Notes under the pieces: generated by a model
Database searches by the model: none
What the model was told of the DNA's origin: nothing
The model's input: the letters and a program-made list of their open reading frames with translations, nothing else
Translations under genes and position numbers: made by a program
In this document: positions 36,260 through 44,890 of the stretch, one piece after another
Position numbering within the stretch: the first letter of the stretch is position 1
Layout of the letters: each line of letters opens with the position of its first letter
NCBI RefSeq assembly: GCF_000633255.1
Contig: NZ_AYMJ01000018.1
Span: forward strand, 372,001-436,000
Length of the DNA stretch: 64,000 bases
Direction of reading: 5' to 3'
DNA from: Pseudomonas sp. H1h
GTDB taxonomy: Bacteria > Pseudomonadota > Gammaproteobacteria > Pseudomonadales > Pseudomonadaceae

Positions 36260-37270
36260 ATGAACAAACCCATGACCCGCCCAAGATTCCTGCCCGACAA
36301 CTTCACCCTGACCCTGATCGGCGTCGTGCTGCTCGCCAGTTTTCTGCCAGCCAGCGGTCAGGTCGCGGTCGGGTTCGGCTGGCTGACCAACATCGCCATC
36401 GCACTGCTGTTCTTCCTGCACGGCGCCAAGCTGTCGCGCGAATCGATCATCGCCGGTGCTGGCCACTGGCGCTTGCACCTGTTGGTGTTCGGCCTGACCT
36501 TCGTGCTATTCCCGATCCTCGGGCTGGCGTTGAAACCGCTGCTGTCACCGCTGATCGGCGACAAGCTGTACATGGGCATGCTCTACCTCTGCGCGTTGCC
36601 CGCCACCGTGCAGTCGGCGATTGCCTTCACCTCACTCGCCCGGGGCAATATTCCGGCGGCGATCTGCAGTGCGGCGGCGTCGAGCCTGTTCGGTATTTTC
36701 CTCACGCCGTTGCTGGTGACGCTGCTGTTGAACGTGCACGGTGATGGCGGCTCGACACTGGATGCGATCCTGAAGATCAGCGTGCAATTGCTGCTCCCAT
36801 TCATTGCCGGGCAGATCGCCCGCCGCTGGATCGGCGCATGGGTCGGGCGCAACAAAAACTGGCTGAAATTCGTCGATCAGGGTTCGATTCTGCTGGTGGT
36901 CTACGGCGCATTCAGCGAGGCGGTCAACGAGGGCATCTGGCATCAGATTCCGGTCGTCGATCTGCTGGGTCTGGTGGTGGTCTGCTGCATTCTGCTGGCG
37001 CTGGTGCTGCTGGCCTCGACGCTACTGGGCAAGGTGTTCGGCTTCAGCCAGGAAGACCGCATCACCATTCTGTTCTGCGGTTCGAAGAAGAGCCTGGCCA
37101 CCGGCGTGCCGATGGCGCAGGTGTTGTTTGCCGGCAGCACGATTGGCGTGTTGATTCTGCCGCTGATGCTGTTCCATCAGATTCAATTGATGGTCTGCGC
37201 GGTGTTGGCGCAGCGTTATGCAAAACGGCCGGAATCGGTGCCGGAGTTGATGGCGCAGGTCGATCCTTAA
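36260..37270 (+). CDS. Bile acid:sodium symporter (SBF/YfeH-like) family transporter
   Basis: 336 aa with ten helices. Family traits: NIAIALLFFLHGAKLSRESIIAG, LCALPATVQSAIAFTSLARGNIPAAICSAAASSLFGIFLTPLL, and CGSKKSLATGVPMAQVLF near residue 273, the crossover Na-site segments. The transported organic anion is unknown. Divergent AraC gene suggests inducible expression. Confidence 0.9.
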   Translation: MNKPMTRPRFLPDNFTLTLIGVVLLASFLPASGQVAVGFGWLTNIAIALLFFLHGAKLSRESIIAGAGHWRLHLLVFGLTFVLFPILGLALKPLLSPLIGDKLYMGMLYLCALPATVQSAIAFTSLARGNIPAAICSAAASSLFGIFLTPLLVTLLLNVHGDGGSTLDAILKISVQLLLPFIAGQIARRWIGAWVGRNKNWLKFVDQGSILLVVYGAFSEAVNEGIWHQIPVVDLLGLVVVCCILLALVLLASTLLGKVFGFSQEDRITILFCGSKKSLATGVPMAQVLFAGSTIGVLILPLMLFHQIQLMVCAVLAQRYAKRPESVPELMAQVDP

Positions 37271-37292
37271 TGCTGTGTTGCCCGGCGGTCAG

Positions 37293-37320
37293 CCTTCGCG
37301 AGCAGGTTCGCTCCCACAGT
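37293..37320. repeat. Single REP element
   Basis: CCTTCGCGAGCAGGTTCGCTCCCACAG-type copy without an inverted partner, just after the SBF gene. Confidence 0.8.
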
Positions 37321-37353
37321 TGATCGCCTAGGGCATGGTCAAGAAACAGCCTT

Positions 37354-37548
37354 TCAGTCCTGAGTTACATGTTTCGGGCCGGCCAAGGCCCAGGCAATCA
37401 GGCCAAACAACGGCAGGAAGACGATGGCGATGATCCACACGCCCTTGTTGCTGCCTTTGTCTGCGCTCTTGCGCACCCTGTTGATCGCCCACAATTCTAT
37501 GATCACAAGAACGACGGCGAGTACGATCCAGACGGGTTCAATTTGCAT
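37354..37548 (-). CDS. PLDc_N domain small membrane protein
   Basis: 64 aa with two helices (VWIVLAVVLVIIELWAINRV and GVWIIAIVFLPLFGLIAWALAGPKH). The WxxxxxxxPLxGxxxW pattern is that of the phospholipase D N-terminal-like (PLDc_N) domain found in cardiolipin synthases and as stand-alone small proteins of unknown role. Confidence 0.82.
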   Translation of the reverse strand: MQIEPVWIVLAVVLVIIELWAINRVRKSADKGSNKGVWIIAIVFLPLFGLIAWALAGPKHVTQD

Positions 37549-37602
37549 GGGCTACCTCCTGATGGTCTCTCAGTTAGGTGAGCCTCGGCGCGCAGGGTTC
37601 AT

Positions 37603-38217
37603 TTAAATTGTCCCGCTGCCTCCCGAATACTTCACGGCGGCGGCTGCCCGCGACGGCACGTTCAGCGCGCGCAACAACGACGACACATGGATGCGCACGG
37701 TGAACGGCGAGATATCCAGCGCCCGGGCGATTTCCTTGTTGGTCTTGCCTTGGGCGATCAGCCGCAACACGTCCTGCTGACGCGGGGTGAGGGCGGCGCC
37801 GGTCTCCAGCGGTAATAGCCCTGAAGGGGCGAACCTCACCAGCACTTCGCCTTCCCGGATCGCCAGGATCGCCTCACCGATTTCGTCCGGGGCGATGTTC
37901 TTGCCGATGAAACCGTCGATGCCGGCCGCCATCACTTCACCGATCAGGGCTTCGTCGTCCACCATCGACACCACGATCAATGTGGTGCGCGGCAACTTTC
38001 GGCGCAGGTCGGCGAGTTGGCTGATGCACGTCAGGCCGGGGAAACGCAGGTCGAGAATCAGCGTGTCCGGCTCGCTGCCGCCGGGCAGCAAGGCCTGCAC
38101 GGCCTCGAGATCTCCGGCTTCCTCGAGCGTCGCTTCGGGCAGCAGGCGCTGCACGGTGCGCCGCATGGCCTCGCGAAACAGTGGGTGATCGTCGGCTATG
38201 ATGATTCGGCATGTCAT
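37603..38217 (-). CDS. NarL/LuxR-type response regulator
   Basis: 204 aa. Receiver with DD at 9-10, phospho-acceptor Asp56 (LILDLRFP) and IGKNIAPDE in place of the more usual [51 protein letters not shown]. Divergent from the hybrid kinase at 38332 with a 114-base gap, so the two are a plausible signalling pair. The family resembles Pseudomonas AgmR/ErdR regulators of alcohol metabolism, but that is only similarity in type. Confidence 0.9.
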   Translation of the reverse strand: MTCRIIIADDHPLFREAMRRTVQRLLPEATLEEAGDLEAVQALLPGGSEPDTLILDLRFPGLTCISQLADLRRKLPRTTLIVVSMVDDEALIGEVMAAGIDGFIGKNIAPDEIGEAILAIREGEVLVRFAPSGLLPLETGAALTPRQQDVLRLIAQGKTNKEIARALDISPFTVRIHVSSLLRALNVPSRAAAAVKYSGGSGTI

Positions 38218-38331
38218 GGCGTGACCCTCCCTGGATCAGGCGTTGTTCACGGCATGCACCTTAGCACCGCCGGCGCAGTTTGCCTGTCGCCGGGTGCTGA
38301 ATCTGACGACGGTTGCACAAGGACGTTGCCC

Positions 38332-39954
38332 ATGAAGTTCGAGAAAAACACCGAGCTGGATCAGGCCAATCTGCGGATTATCATCGCCAGTATTGCCATG
38401 GTGTATATCTGCGCGCTCGGTGTCTTGCCAGGTCAGCGCTTCGATACCTATGTGCCGGTGGTGGTTTACATCGCCCTGTTTCTGCTGGCGTCGATCGGCC
38501 TGCGCCAGGCCATCGTGCGTTGGCCCGGGCATTATCCGGCGCGGCGGATTTTCGGCATGGTCCACGATTACACCGGCACCTGCTTTGGCCTGGTGATCGG
38601 TGGCGAAGCGGCGTTGCCGCTGTATGCGGTGATCATCTGGGTCAACCTGGGCAACGGCATGCGCTACGGCTCGCGCTATCTGGCGATTGCCACGGGGCTG
38701 GCGCTGGTGGCGTTGATGGCGGTTTATCAGCTGACGCCGGTGTGGCAGGCGCAACCGTACATGGTGTTGATGCTGATGCTCACCAGCACGGTGATCCCGT
38801 TCTACGCGCACTTGCTGCTGGAGCGTACGCGCAAGGCGTCCGAAGAGGCCGTCGCGGCTAATCTGGAAAAGTCGCGGTTTCTGGCTCAGGCCAGTCACGA
38901 TCTACGCCAGCCGATTCACTCTATCGGCCTGTTTACCGCGTGCCTGCGCGAATCGCCGCTGGGTGCGGACGAGCGGCAACTGGTCGACAACATCGACCGT
39001 TCGTTGCTCAACGTTTCGCAGTTGTTCCGCTCGATTCTCGATCTGTACACCCTCGACAACGGACGCGTCCTGCCCAAGCTGCAGGTGTTCAATCTGGGCG
39101 AGTGGCTCGCTGATCTGGTCCGGCAGAATACCGAAGCGGCGCGTTGGGCAGGCGTGGAACTGCGCTTGCGACCTTGCCCCTACTGGGTGCGAACTGATCC
39201 GGCGCTGCTCGCGACCATGGTGCAGAACGTGCTCTCCAATTGCTTCAAATACGGGGCACATCGTCCGGTGCTGATGGGTGTCCGTCGGCGTGGAACCGGG
39301 CTCGCGATCGTGATTTATGACCAGGGCAACGGGATCGCCGAAGAGCATTTGCCCAAGGTTTTCGAAGAGTTCTACCGGGTGCGCCAGGTGCGAGACAAGG
39401 ACGTCGAAGGCGTGGGTCTCGGGCTGTCGATCGTCAAGCGTCTGGGGCAGTTGGTGGGTGTCGATGTCGCGCTGCGCTCGCAGCTTGGGCGGGGAACGGC
39501 GGTGACCTTGTTCGGGTTGCCTTTCGCTGCGCAGCCGCCGTTGTCGACCGGTCGTGATGACGCGCGGCAGGTCGGTCTGTTGACCGGTTTGAAGGTGTGT
39601 CTGGTGGAGGATGACCGCAACGTGCTGCTGGCAACCTCGGCGCTGCTCGAGCGTTGGGGCTGCGTGGTGCAGGCGGAGCTGACGGGCGTGGATCTGCTGA
39701 CGGACTGCGAGATCATCGTCGCCGACTATGACCTCGGCCCGCACAGCAACGGTATCGAGTGCATCGACGCCGTGCGGCGTCAGCGCGGCTTCGCGGTGCC
39801 GGCCATGATCATCACCGGCCATGACATTGAAAAAATACAGGCGGCCTTGCACGACCGCCAAATTGCCATCCTGTCCAAACCGGTACGCCCGGCCGAGCTG
39901 CGCGCGACCTTGCGGGCCCTGCGCGACCGGCAAACCGACCCGGTCGAGGTCTGA
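38332..39954 (+). CDS. Hybrid sensor histidine kinase/response regulator with membrane N-terminus
   Basis: 540 aa from ATG 38332 (AAGGA upstream). Five to six helices fill residues 14-160, with little periplasmic loop. Then the HisKA H-box QASHDLRQPIHSIGL (His189), N box QNVLSNCFKYGA, G boxes YDQGNGIAE and VGLGLSIVKRLGQLVG, and a C-terminal receiver (KVCLVEDDRNVLLATSALL, VADYDLGPHSNGIE). Likely phosphorelay partner of the divergent LuxR-type regulator. Confidence 0.9.
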   Translation: MKFEKNTELDQANLRIIIASIAMVYICALGVLPGQRFDTYVPVVVYIALFLLASIGLRQAIVRWPGHYPARRIFGMVHDYTGTCFGLVIGGEAALPLYAVIIWVNLGNGMRYGSRYLAIATGLALVALMAVYQLTPVWQAQPYMVLMLMLTSTVIPFYAHLLLERTRKASEEAVAANLEKSRFLAQASHDLRQPIHSIGLFTACLRESPLGADERQLVDNIDRSLLNVSQLFRSILDLYTLDNGRVLPKLQVFNLGEWLADLVRQNTEAARWAGVELRLRPCPYWVRTDPALLATMVQNVLSNCFKYGAHRPVLMGVRRRGTGLAIVIYDQGNGIAEEHLPKVFEEFYRVRQVRDKDVEGVGLGLSIVKRLGQLVGVDVALRSQLGRGTAVTLFGLPFAAQPPLSTGRDDARQVGLLTGLKVCLVEDDRNVLLATSALLERWGCVVQAELTGVDLLTDCEIIVADYDLGPHSNGIECIDAVRRQRGFAVPAMIITGHDIEKIQAALHDRQIAILSKPVRPAELRATLRALRDRQTDPVEV

Positions 39955-39955
39955 A

Positions 39956-40264
39956 TCAACGCTTGCAGAGGTAGTCCTGAGTGATGGTGGTTTGCAGGCA
40001 GTTGTACTGGCCCATGGTGCGGCAGATGTTTTTCTCCGATCCGGTCACCTCGGCATTCTTGTAGCCCCAGGTCTTGCAGCGCTCCATCGCGACCGTCAGG
40101 CCTTGCGCGGCGCTGGTCTGGCCGCTTTCAAACTGGCCCAGTTCATAGGAGACCTGAACGACGCCGTCGTTCTTGCTGCCACCAGTGGCTTCCCACTGTT
40201 TGGGCGTGGCGCAGCCCGTCAGGGCGAAGGCGGTGAGGGTGAGAGTTGCGATCAGGGTTTTCAT
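39956..40264 (-). CDS. YecR-like lipoprotein
   Basis: 102 aa from MKTLIATLTLTAFALTGCATPKQWEATGGSKNDG (40264), with lipobox LTGC. The stretch KQWEATGGSKNDGVVQVSYELGQFE and the later RCKTWGYKNAEVTG match YecR-family lipoproteins, which are of unknown function. Convergent with the hybrid kinase. Confidence 0.85.
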   Translation of the reverse strand: MKTLIATLTLTAFALTGCATPKQWEATGGSKNDGVVQVSYELGQFESGQTSAAQGLTVAMERCKTWGYKNAEVTGSEKNICRTMGQYNCLQTTITQDYLCKR

Positions 40265-40296
40265 GATGGGACGGAGTCCTTTTCCGGGAAGATGAA

Positions 40297-40611
40297 TTAC
40301 TGAACTGGCAGTGGTGAGGCGCCTTTCGGCAGGCAGGACAGCGGCGGGCTCATGATGCCCATGCTCGCCACCGCGACAATGGCGCCGCTGGGTAACTCGC
40401 AGTTGTACTCGCCGGCCGGGGTGTAGGCGGTGTAGTAGGTGAGGGTGCTGTCGCTGCGGATGTTGTCGATTTTCGACACCGGTTTGCCGATGACGGTCTG
40501 GGCGCGTTCTTTCATGCTGGCTTCGGTGGGTTTGGCGGTCTGGCAACCGCTGGCGCCGACCAGCAGGGTGCAGACGATGGCGACTTTGTACAGGTTTGCA
40601 GGCAGTTTCAT
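40297..40611 (-). CDS. Hypothetical lipoprotein
   Basis: 104 aa from ATG 40611 with AAGGAAGA upstream. Signal MKLPANLYKVAIVCTLLVGASGC gives the lipobox GASGC. The mature part (AKPTEASMKERAQTVIGKPVSKIDNIRSDSTLTYYTAYTPAGEYNCELPSG) suggests a small beta domain, similar in layout to BLIP/SmpA-like lipoproteins. Adjacent, same strand as the YecR-like gene, 32 bases apart, so probably cotranscribed. Confidence 0.8.
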   Translation of the reverse strand: MKLPANLYKVAIVCTLLVGASGCQTAKPTEASMKERAQTVIGKPVSKIDNIRSDSTLTYYTAYTPAGEYNCELPSGAIVAVASMGIMSPPLSCLPKGASPLPVQ

Positions 40612-40765
40612 GGTGCTTCTTCCTTGGTGTTGTTCTGATTTCCAGGCACAACGATCCCGCGCACTGCACAGCGGCAATGTTGGGGAGCATCGGGGGGTGC
40701 GAGGGAATATAACGCCGGGCGGCGGGGCGGTCGATTAGCACAAATGTGCTAGTGCGGCGGTGGGT

Positions 40766-40789
40766 GAGGCGACCCGGGCGGGTCGCCTC
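40766..40789 (-). terminator. Terminator hairpin after repeat protein
   Basis: GAGGCGACCC and GGGTCGCCTC pair perfectly around GGGC, just past the stop codon of the repeat protein. No T run. Confidence 0.6.
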
Positions 40790-40796
40790 ATGCCAA

Positions 40797-41402
40797 TTAT
40801 TGCGGGCTGTTGAACTGGTCGGAATAGCTGCCGGTCATCAGCGCCGAGGCAACGCGATCGGAGCCGACCCCAACGCGCGAATAGGCATAACGGTTGGCGC
40901 CGACCTTGTCGGTCCCGTCGGAGGCCAGGGTATTGGCGCCGACATGATCGGAGCCATCGGAAGCGACCGCTCCAGCGCCGACATGATCGGAACCGTCGGA
41001 AGCGACTGCACCAGCGCCAACATGATCGGAACCGTCGGAGGCGACTGCACCAGCGCCGACATGATCAGAGCCATCGGAAGCGACTGCACCAGCGCCGACA
41101 TGATCGGAACCGTCGGAGGCAACCGCTCCAGCGCCTACATGATCAGATCCATCGGAGGCGACACCAGCGCCGACATGATCGGAACCGTCGGAGGCGACTG
41201 CACCCGCGCCGACATGATCGGAACCATCGGAGGCAACCGCTCCAGCGCCTACATGATCAGATCCATCGGAGGCGACCGCCCCAGCCTTCACATGGTCTGC
41301 GCCATCGGAAGCCAGCGCCTGCGGCTGTGCAGCCCAGGCCGTTGGCAGCATGACGGTCGCCGCGACCGCAAGAATGGCGCCAGACAAAAGCGTGTGTTTC
41401 AT
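40797..41402 (-). CDS. Secreted protein of eleven 13-residue ASDGSDHVGAGAV repeats
   Basis: 201 aa from ATG 41402 (GGAG upstream). Signal peptide MKHTLLSGAILAVAATVMLPTAWA. Residues about 30-170 are 11 tandem units of ASDGSDHVGAGAV; the first (GADHVK) and last two (GANTL, GTDKVGANRY) diverge, and unit 4 is one residue shorter. The tail is YSRVGVGSDRVASALMTGSYSDQFNSPQ. Short Asp/Gly repeats could bind cations or form a regular beta fold. I recall related Pseudomonas proteins being named phage infection protein, without known basis; no function assigned. Confidence 0.85.
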   Translation of the reverse strand: MKHTLLSGAILAVAATVMLPTAWAAQPQALASDGADHVKAGAVASDGSDHVGAGAVASDGSDHVGAGAVASDGSDHVGAGVASDGSDHVGAGAVASDGSDHVGAGAVASDGSDHVGAGAVASDGSDHVGAGAVASDGSDHVGAGAVASDGSDHVGANTLASDGTDKVGANRYAYSRVGVGSDRVASALMTGSYSDQFNSPQ

Positions 41403-41559
41403 GATTTTCTCCACGACCCATCAGCCACACAGCATTCGTTGGCCCGGGGTTGACCAGATTGGCGATTGGCACGGGCGCACTGCAAAGCGCACGGGTGTCG
41501 ACTTATTGCATGAAACCGCGATAGCGAACTGAAAAGTATAGATCGGTAAAACGGCGGCA

Positions 41560-41920
41560 CCGGTGGCGGGGGCGGGGAAGCGATAGTCGGTTAACTTCCT
41601 TGCACAAGACTGCTTGAAGGAAATCAGTCTAAAAACAGGCGCCCATGGCTACGAGGCTTTTGCTAGCCTCAAAGGTGTAGGCGAAGACGCAGACTGATGC
41701 GCAAGCGGATAGCAAGGGGACGTGGGGCGCGTTCCGAAGGGTACACGGTTAGAAAGATCTCCGCGCTGAGATCCAGCCCTTATGCCGTGTGAGGCAGCAA
41801 AGCGCCGCTCTTTTTCCATGGTTGCTTTGTACTGTGAGAGGCCCGATAAACCTTGTAAGCCAGAGACCAGCACTGGCCGCCTACTCGAACACCAAAGCCC
41901 GCATTGCTGCGGGCTTTGTC
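41560..41920. ncRNA. Candidate structured RNA region (no gene)
   Basis: The 500-base gap 41415-41932 has no convincing gene. It holds several nested inverted repeats: GAGGCT/AGCCTC (41653-41670), ACACGG...CCGTGT (41742-41790) enclosing GATCTC/GAGATC (41756-41773), and CAAAGC/GCTTTG (41798-41827). It ends at a terminator-like hairpin at 41894-41917. The density of paired elements suggests a structured RNA on the plus strand. I do not recognise a known family. Confidence 0.3.
41894..41920. terminator. Terminator hairpin
   Basis: AAAGCCCGC (41894-41902) and GCGGGCTTT (41909-41917) with loop ATTGCT, followed by GTCGTTGTT on the plus strand and a short A/T region on the minus. It can end both the transsulfuration operon (minus) and any plus-strand transcript from 41.6 kb. 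Confidence 0.75.
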
Positions 41921-41932
41921 GTTGTTGCAGGA

Positions 41933-43105
41933 TCAGATTTTCGACAGCGCGTGTGCCAGATCGGTGCGCAGGTCTTCGAGGTCTTCGACACCCACCGACA
42001 GACGCACCAGGCCATCGCCGATGCCCAGTTTCGCGCGTGTTTCAGCTGGAATGGTCGCGTGGGTCATGATCGCCGGATGCTCGATCAGACTTTCGACGCC
42101 GCCCAGGCTTTCGGCCAGCGCAAAGATCTTCACGTTTTCCAGAAAGCGCCGTGCGCCCTCCAGATCACTGTTCAGATCCACCGAGATCATCCCGCCAAAA
42201 CCGTGCATCTGCCGTTTGGCCAACTCATGCTGCGGGTGCGACGGCAGGCCCGGATAGTAGACGCGTTTGACCTGCGGTTGCTGTTCCAGCCACTTGGCCA
42301 GTTCCAGCGCGTTGCTGCAATGACGCTCCATGCGCAGCGCCAGGGTTTTCACCCCGCGCAATGTCAGGAACGCGTCGAACGGCCCGGAAATCGCACCGAC
42401 GGCGTTTTGCAGGAAGCCGAGTTTTTCCGCCAGTTCGGCATTCTGCCCAACCACCGCAATGCCGCCGATCACGTCCGAGTGCCCGTTCAGGTACTTGGTG
42501 GTCGAATGCAGCACGATATCGAAACCCAACTCCAGCGGCCGCTGGATATACGGGCTGGCGAAGGTGTTGTCGGCCACGCTGATGATTCCGCGTGCGCGGC
42601 AGATACGGGCGATAGCGGCGAGGTCCGACAGGCTCAGCAATGGGTTGGTCGGTGACTCGACGATGACCAGGCGTGTGTCGTCCTGCAGCGCCGCTTCGAA
42701 CGCCGCCAGGTCAGTCAGATCGACGTAGCTGAAACGATGCCCGGCACTGCGCTGGCGCACCTTGTCGAACAGGCGGAACGTGCCGCCGTACAGGTCATTA
42801 CCGGAGATGACGTGCGAACCGGCATCGATCAGTTCGAGCACGGTGGAAATCGTCGCCAGCCCGGATGCGAAGGCGAACGCGCGGGTGCCGCCCTCCAGAT
42901 CCGCCACGCAACGCTCCAGAGCGAAACGCGTCGGGTTGTGCGAGCGCCCGTAGTCGAAGCCCTTGTGCACGCCGGGGCTGTCCTGCAGGTACGTCGAATT
43001 GGCGTAGATCGGCGGCATCAGCGCGCCAGTGGTCGGGTCCGGCGTTTGCCCGGCGTGGATCACCCGGGTCGCGAAGCCTTGGGATTTATCGTCGTGCTGA
43101 CTCAT
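41933..43105 (-). CDS. Cystathionine gamma-lyase/synthase family PLP enzyme
   Basis: 390 aa. Cys/Met metabolism PLP family: SNPTRF-like SHNPTRFALERCVADLEGG, SGLATISTVLELIDAGSHVISGNDLYGGTFRLF, the PLP lysine in LHSTTKYLNGHSDVIGG, and the substrate-binding SLGGVESLIEHPAIMTHATIP. Its coupling to a cystathionine beta-synthase gene makes gamma-lyase (reverse transsulfuration, cystathionine to cysteine) the best call. Overlaps the upstream gene by ATGA. Confidence 0.9.
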   Translation of the reverse strand: MSQHDDKSQGFATRVIHAGQTPDPTTGALMPPIYANSTYLQDSPGVHKGFDYGRSHNPTRFALERCVADLEGGTRAFAFASGLATISTVLELIDAGSHVISGNDLYGGTFRLFDKVRQRSAGHRFSYVDLTDLAAFEAALQDDTRLVIVESPTNPLLSLSDLAAIARICRARGIISVADNTFASPYIQRPLELGFDIVLHSTTKYLNGHSDVIGGIAVVGQNAELAEKLGFLQNAVGAISGPFDAFLTLRGVKTLALRMERHCSNALELAKWLEQQPQVKRVYYPGLPSHPQHELAKRQMHGFGGMISVDLNSDLEGARRFLENVKIFALAESLGGVESLIEHPAIMTHATIPAETRAKLGIGDGLVRLSVGVEDLEDLRTDLAHALSKI

Positions 43106-44478
43106 GCGAGGGATCTCCGTAATTGGTTGAGCATGTCGGTGCGCGTAATCAGGCCGTGGAAGCCCGAGGCGTCGGCGATGATCGCCACGAGGCCGCGACT
43201 GAGCACCGATTCCAGCTCGGCGAGGTGGGCGCCGGGCGCGAGGGTTTGCAGCTTGTCGGTCATCACGCTGGACACCGATTGACTGAAGCGTGCGGCGTCT
43301 TCGTGCACCGCCAGCAGGATGTCGGATTCGTCGATCACGCCGACCAGCTGTTTGCCTTCAACCAGCACCGGCAGCTGCGAGACGTCTGCCAGGCGCATGC
43401 GCTGGAACGCGGTCAGCAGGGTGTCGTCGGGGCCGACGCTGATCACTCGACCGTCTTCGAAGCGGCGGGCGATCAGGTCGCGCAGGTCGCCATAACCCTT
43501 GCGTTGCAACAGGCCCTGATCGGTCATCCACTGATCGTTGTAGACCTTCGACAGATAGCGCGTGCCGGTGTCGCAGACGAAGCTGACCACGCGTTTGGGC
43601 TCGGTCTGTTCGCGGCAATAACGCAGCGCGGCGGCCAGCAGGGTGCCGGTCGACGAGCCACCGAGAATGCCTTCGGCGCGCAGCAACTGGCGGGCGTGGT
43701 CGAAGCTTTCTTCGTCGCTGATCGAGTAGGCGTGGCGCACGCTGGTCAGATCGGTGATCGACGGAATGAAATCCTCGCCGATGCCTTCCACTGCCCACGA
43801 TCCGGGTTTGGGCATCGTGCCGTCGCGGCTGTATTGCGCCATCACCGAACCGACCGGATCGGCCAGGACCATTTCCAGATCCGGCTGTACACGCTTGAAG
43901 AAGCGGCTGAGGCCGGTCAGGGTGCCGGCGGAACCGACGCCGACCACGATCGCATCCAGGTCATGCTCGGTCTGCGCCCAGATTTCCGGTGCGGTACTGC
44001 ACTCGTGGGCCAGCGGGTTGGCGGGGTTGTTGAACTGGTCGGCGAAGAAGGCGCCGGGAATATCTTTGGCCAGGCGTGCGGCGACGTCCTGGTAGTACTC
44101 GGGGTGGCCCTTGCCGACATCCGAGCGGGTGATGTGCACCTCGGCGCCCATGGCTTTCAAGTGCAGGACTTTCTCGGTGGACATTTTGTCCGGCACCACC
44201 AGCACCACGCGGTAGCCTTTGGCGCGGCCAACCAGCGCCAGGCCCAGGCCAGTGTTGCCAGCGGTGGCTTCGACGATGGTGCCACCCGGTTGCAGGCGGC
44301 CATCGCGTTCAGCGGCGTCGATCATCGCCAGGCCGACGCGATCCTTGATCGAGCCGCCAGGGTTCTGTGATTCGAGTTTGAGAAACAGTGTGCACGGTCC
44401 GGTATCGAAGCGAGTGACTTGAACCAGCGGAGTATTGCCGATCAGCCCAAGTACGGCAGGGCGTGATTCCTTTGACAT
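43102..44478 (-). CDS. Cystathionine beta-synthase with C-terminal CBS pair
   Basis: 458 aa from a start with AGAGGTG upstream. PLP domain: LESQNPGGSIKDRVGLAMIDAAE with the catalytic Lys, EATAGNTGLGLALVGRAKGYR, and GSSTGTLLAAALRY. Two CBS motifs occupy residues about 330-455 (VISVGPDDTLLTAFQRMRLADVSQLPVLVEGKQLVGVIDESDIL). Makes cystathionine from serine and homocysteine. No N-terminal haem domain. Together with the gamma-lyase gene it forms a reverse transsulfuration operon, facing away from metE. Confidence 0.93.
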   Translation of the reverse strand: MSKESRPAVLGLIGNTPLVQVTRFDTGPCTLFLKLESQNPGGSIKDRVGLAMIDAAERDGRLQPGGTIVEATAGNTGLGLALVGRAKGYRVVLVVPDKMSTEKVLHLKAMGAEVHITRSDVGKGHPEYYQDVAARLAKDIPGAFFADQFNNPANPLAHECSTAPEIWAQTEHDLDAIVVGVGSAGTLTGLSRFFKRVQPDLEMVLADPVGSVMAQYSRDGTMPKPGSWAVEGIGEDFIPSITDLTSVRHAYSISDEESFDHARQLLRAEGILGGSSTGTLLAAALRYCREQTEPKRVVSFVCDTGTRYLSKVYNDQWMTDQGLLQRKGYGDLRDLIARRFEDGRVISVGPDDTLLTAFQRMRLADVSQLPVLVEGKQLVGVIDESDILLAVHEDAARFSQSVSSVMTDKLQTLAPGAHLAELESVLSRGLVAIIADASGFHGLITRTDMLNQLRRSLA

Positions 44479-44890
44479 TTCTTCACCTCTTAGTGGTGTT
44501 GATCGCGTTCCATTCGCGGGGAAAAGCTCGCGTGCAACATAGGCTCAGACATGATCTGTCGCAACCTTTAGTCAGTCGTGAATTCAGCCATTTCGATCTA
44601 ACCATAGAACAAAATCGAAGCCTGCAAGGGGCCGGTTATGGCGGGTTTATATCGAGGCGCCATTGAGTATTCAAAGGGCGTCGTATCGGTCATCAACGGC
44701 TTGATCTGCTGATCAATATCCTGCAGTGCACACCACTGGGTGATGCGTGAACGGAATCGTTGCGAGGCGAAAAGCCGCGATCATACGATCATGAGGGAAA
44801 CTTGTGATCATCAAGATTAAAATGAGTTTGTCTCACCAAGGCTTGATCTCGACAATGGCCACCATCAACAAGACATTGGAGTTTTTTGTT
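44479..44890. promoter_or_regulatory. Divergent promoter region between CBS and metE with two palindromes
   Basis: No gene is seen. TTGAGTATTCAA (44663-44674) and TTGATCTGCTGATCAA (44701-44716) are inverted repeats of the LysR-operator style. MetR sites have the form TGAA-N5-TTCA, which the first only partly resembles. No cobalamin riboswitch was recognised upstream of metE. Confidence 0.4.

Noticed and set aside
41649-41873. 74-aa minus-strand frame in the structured region
   Set aside because: No ribosome site; the reading is better explained by the hairpin-rich RNA-like sequence.
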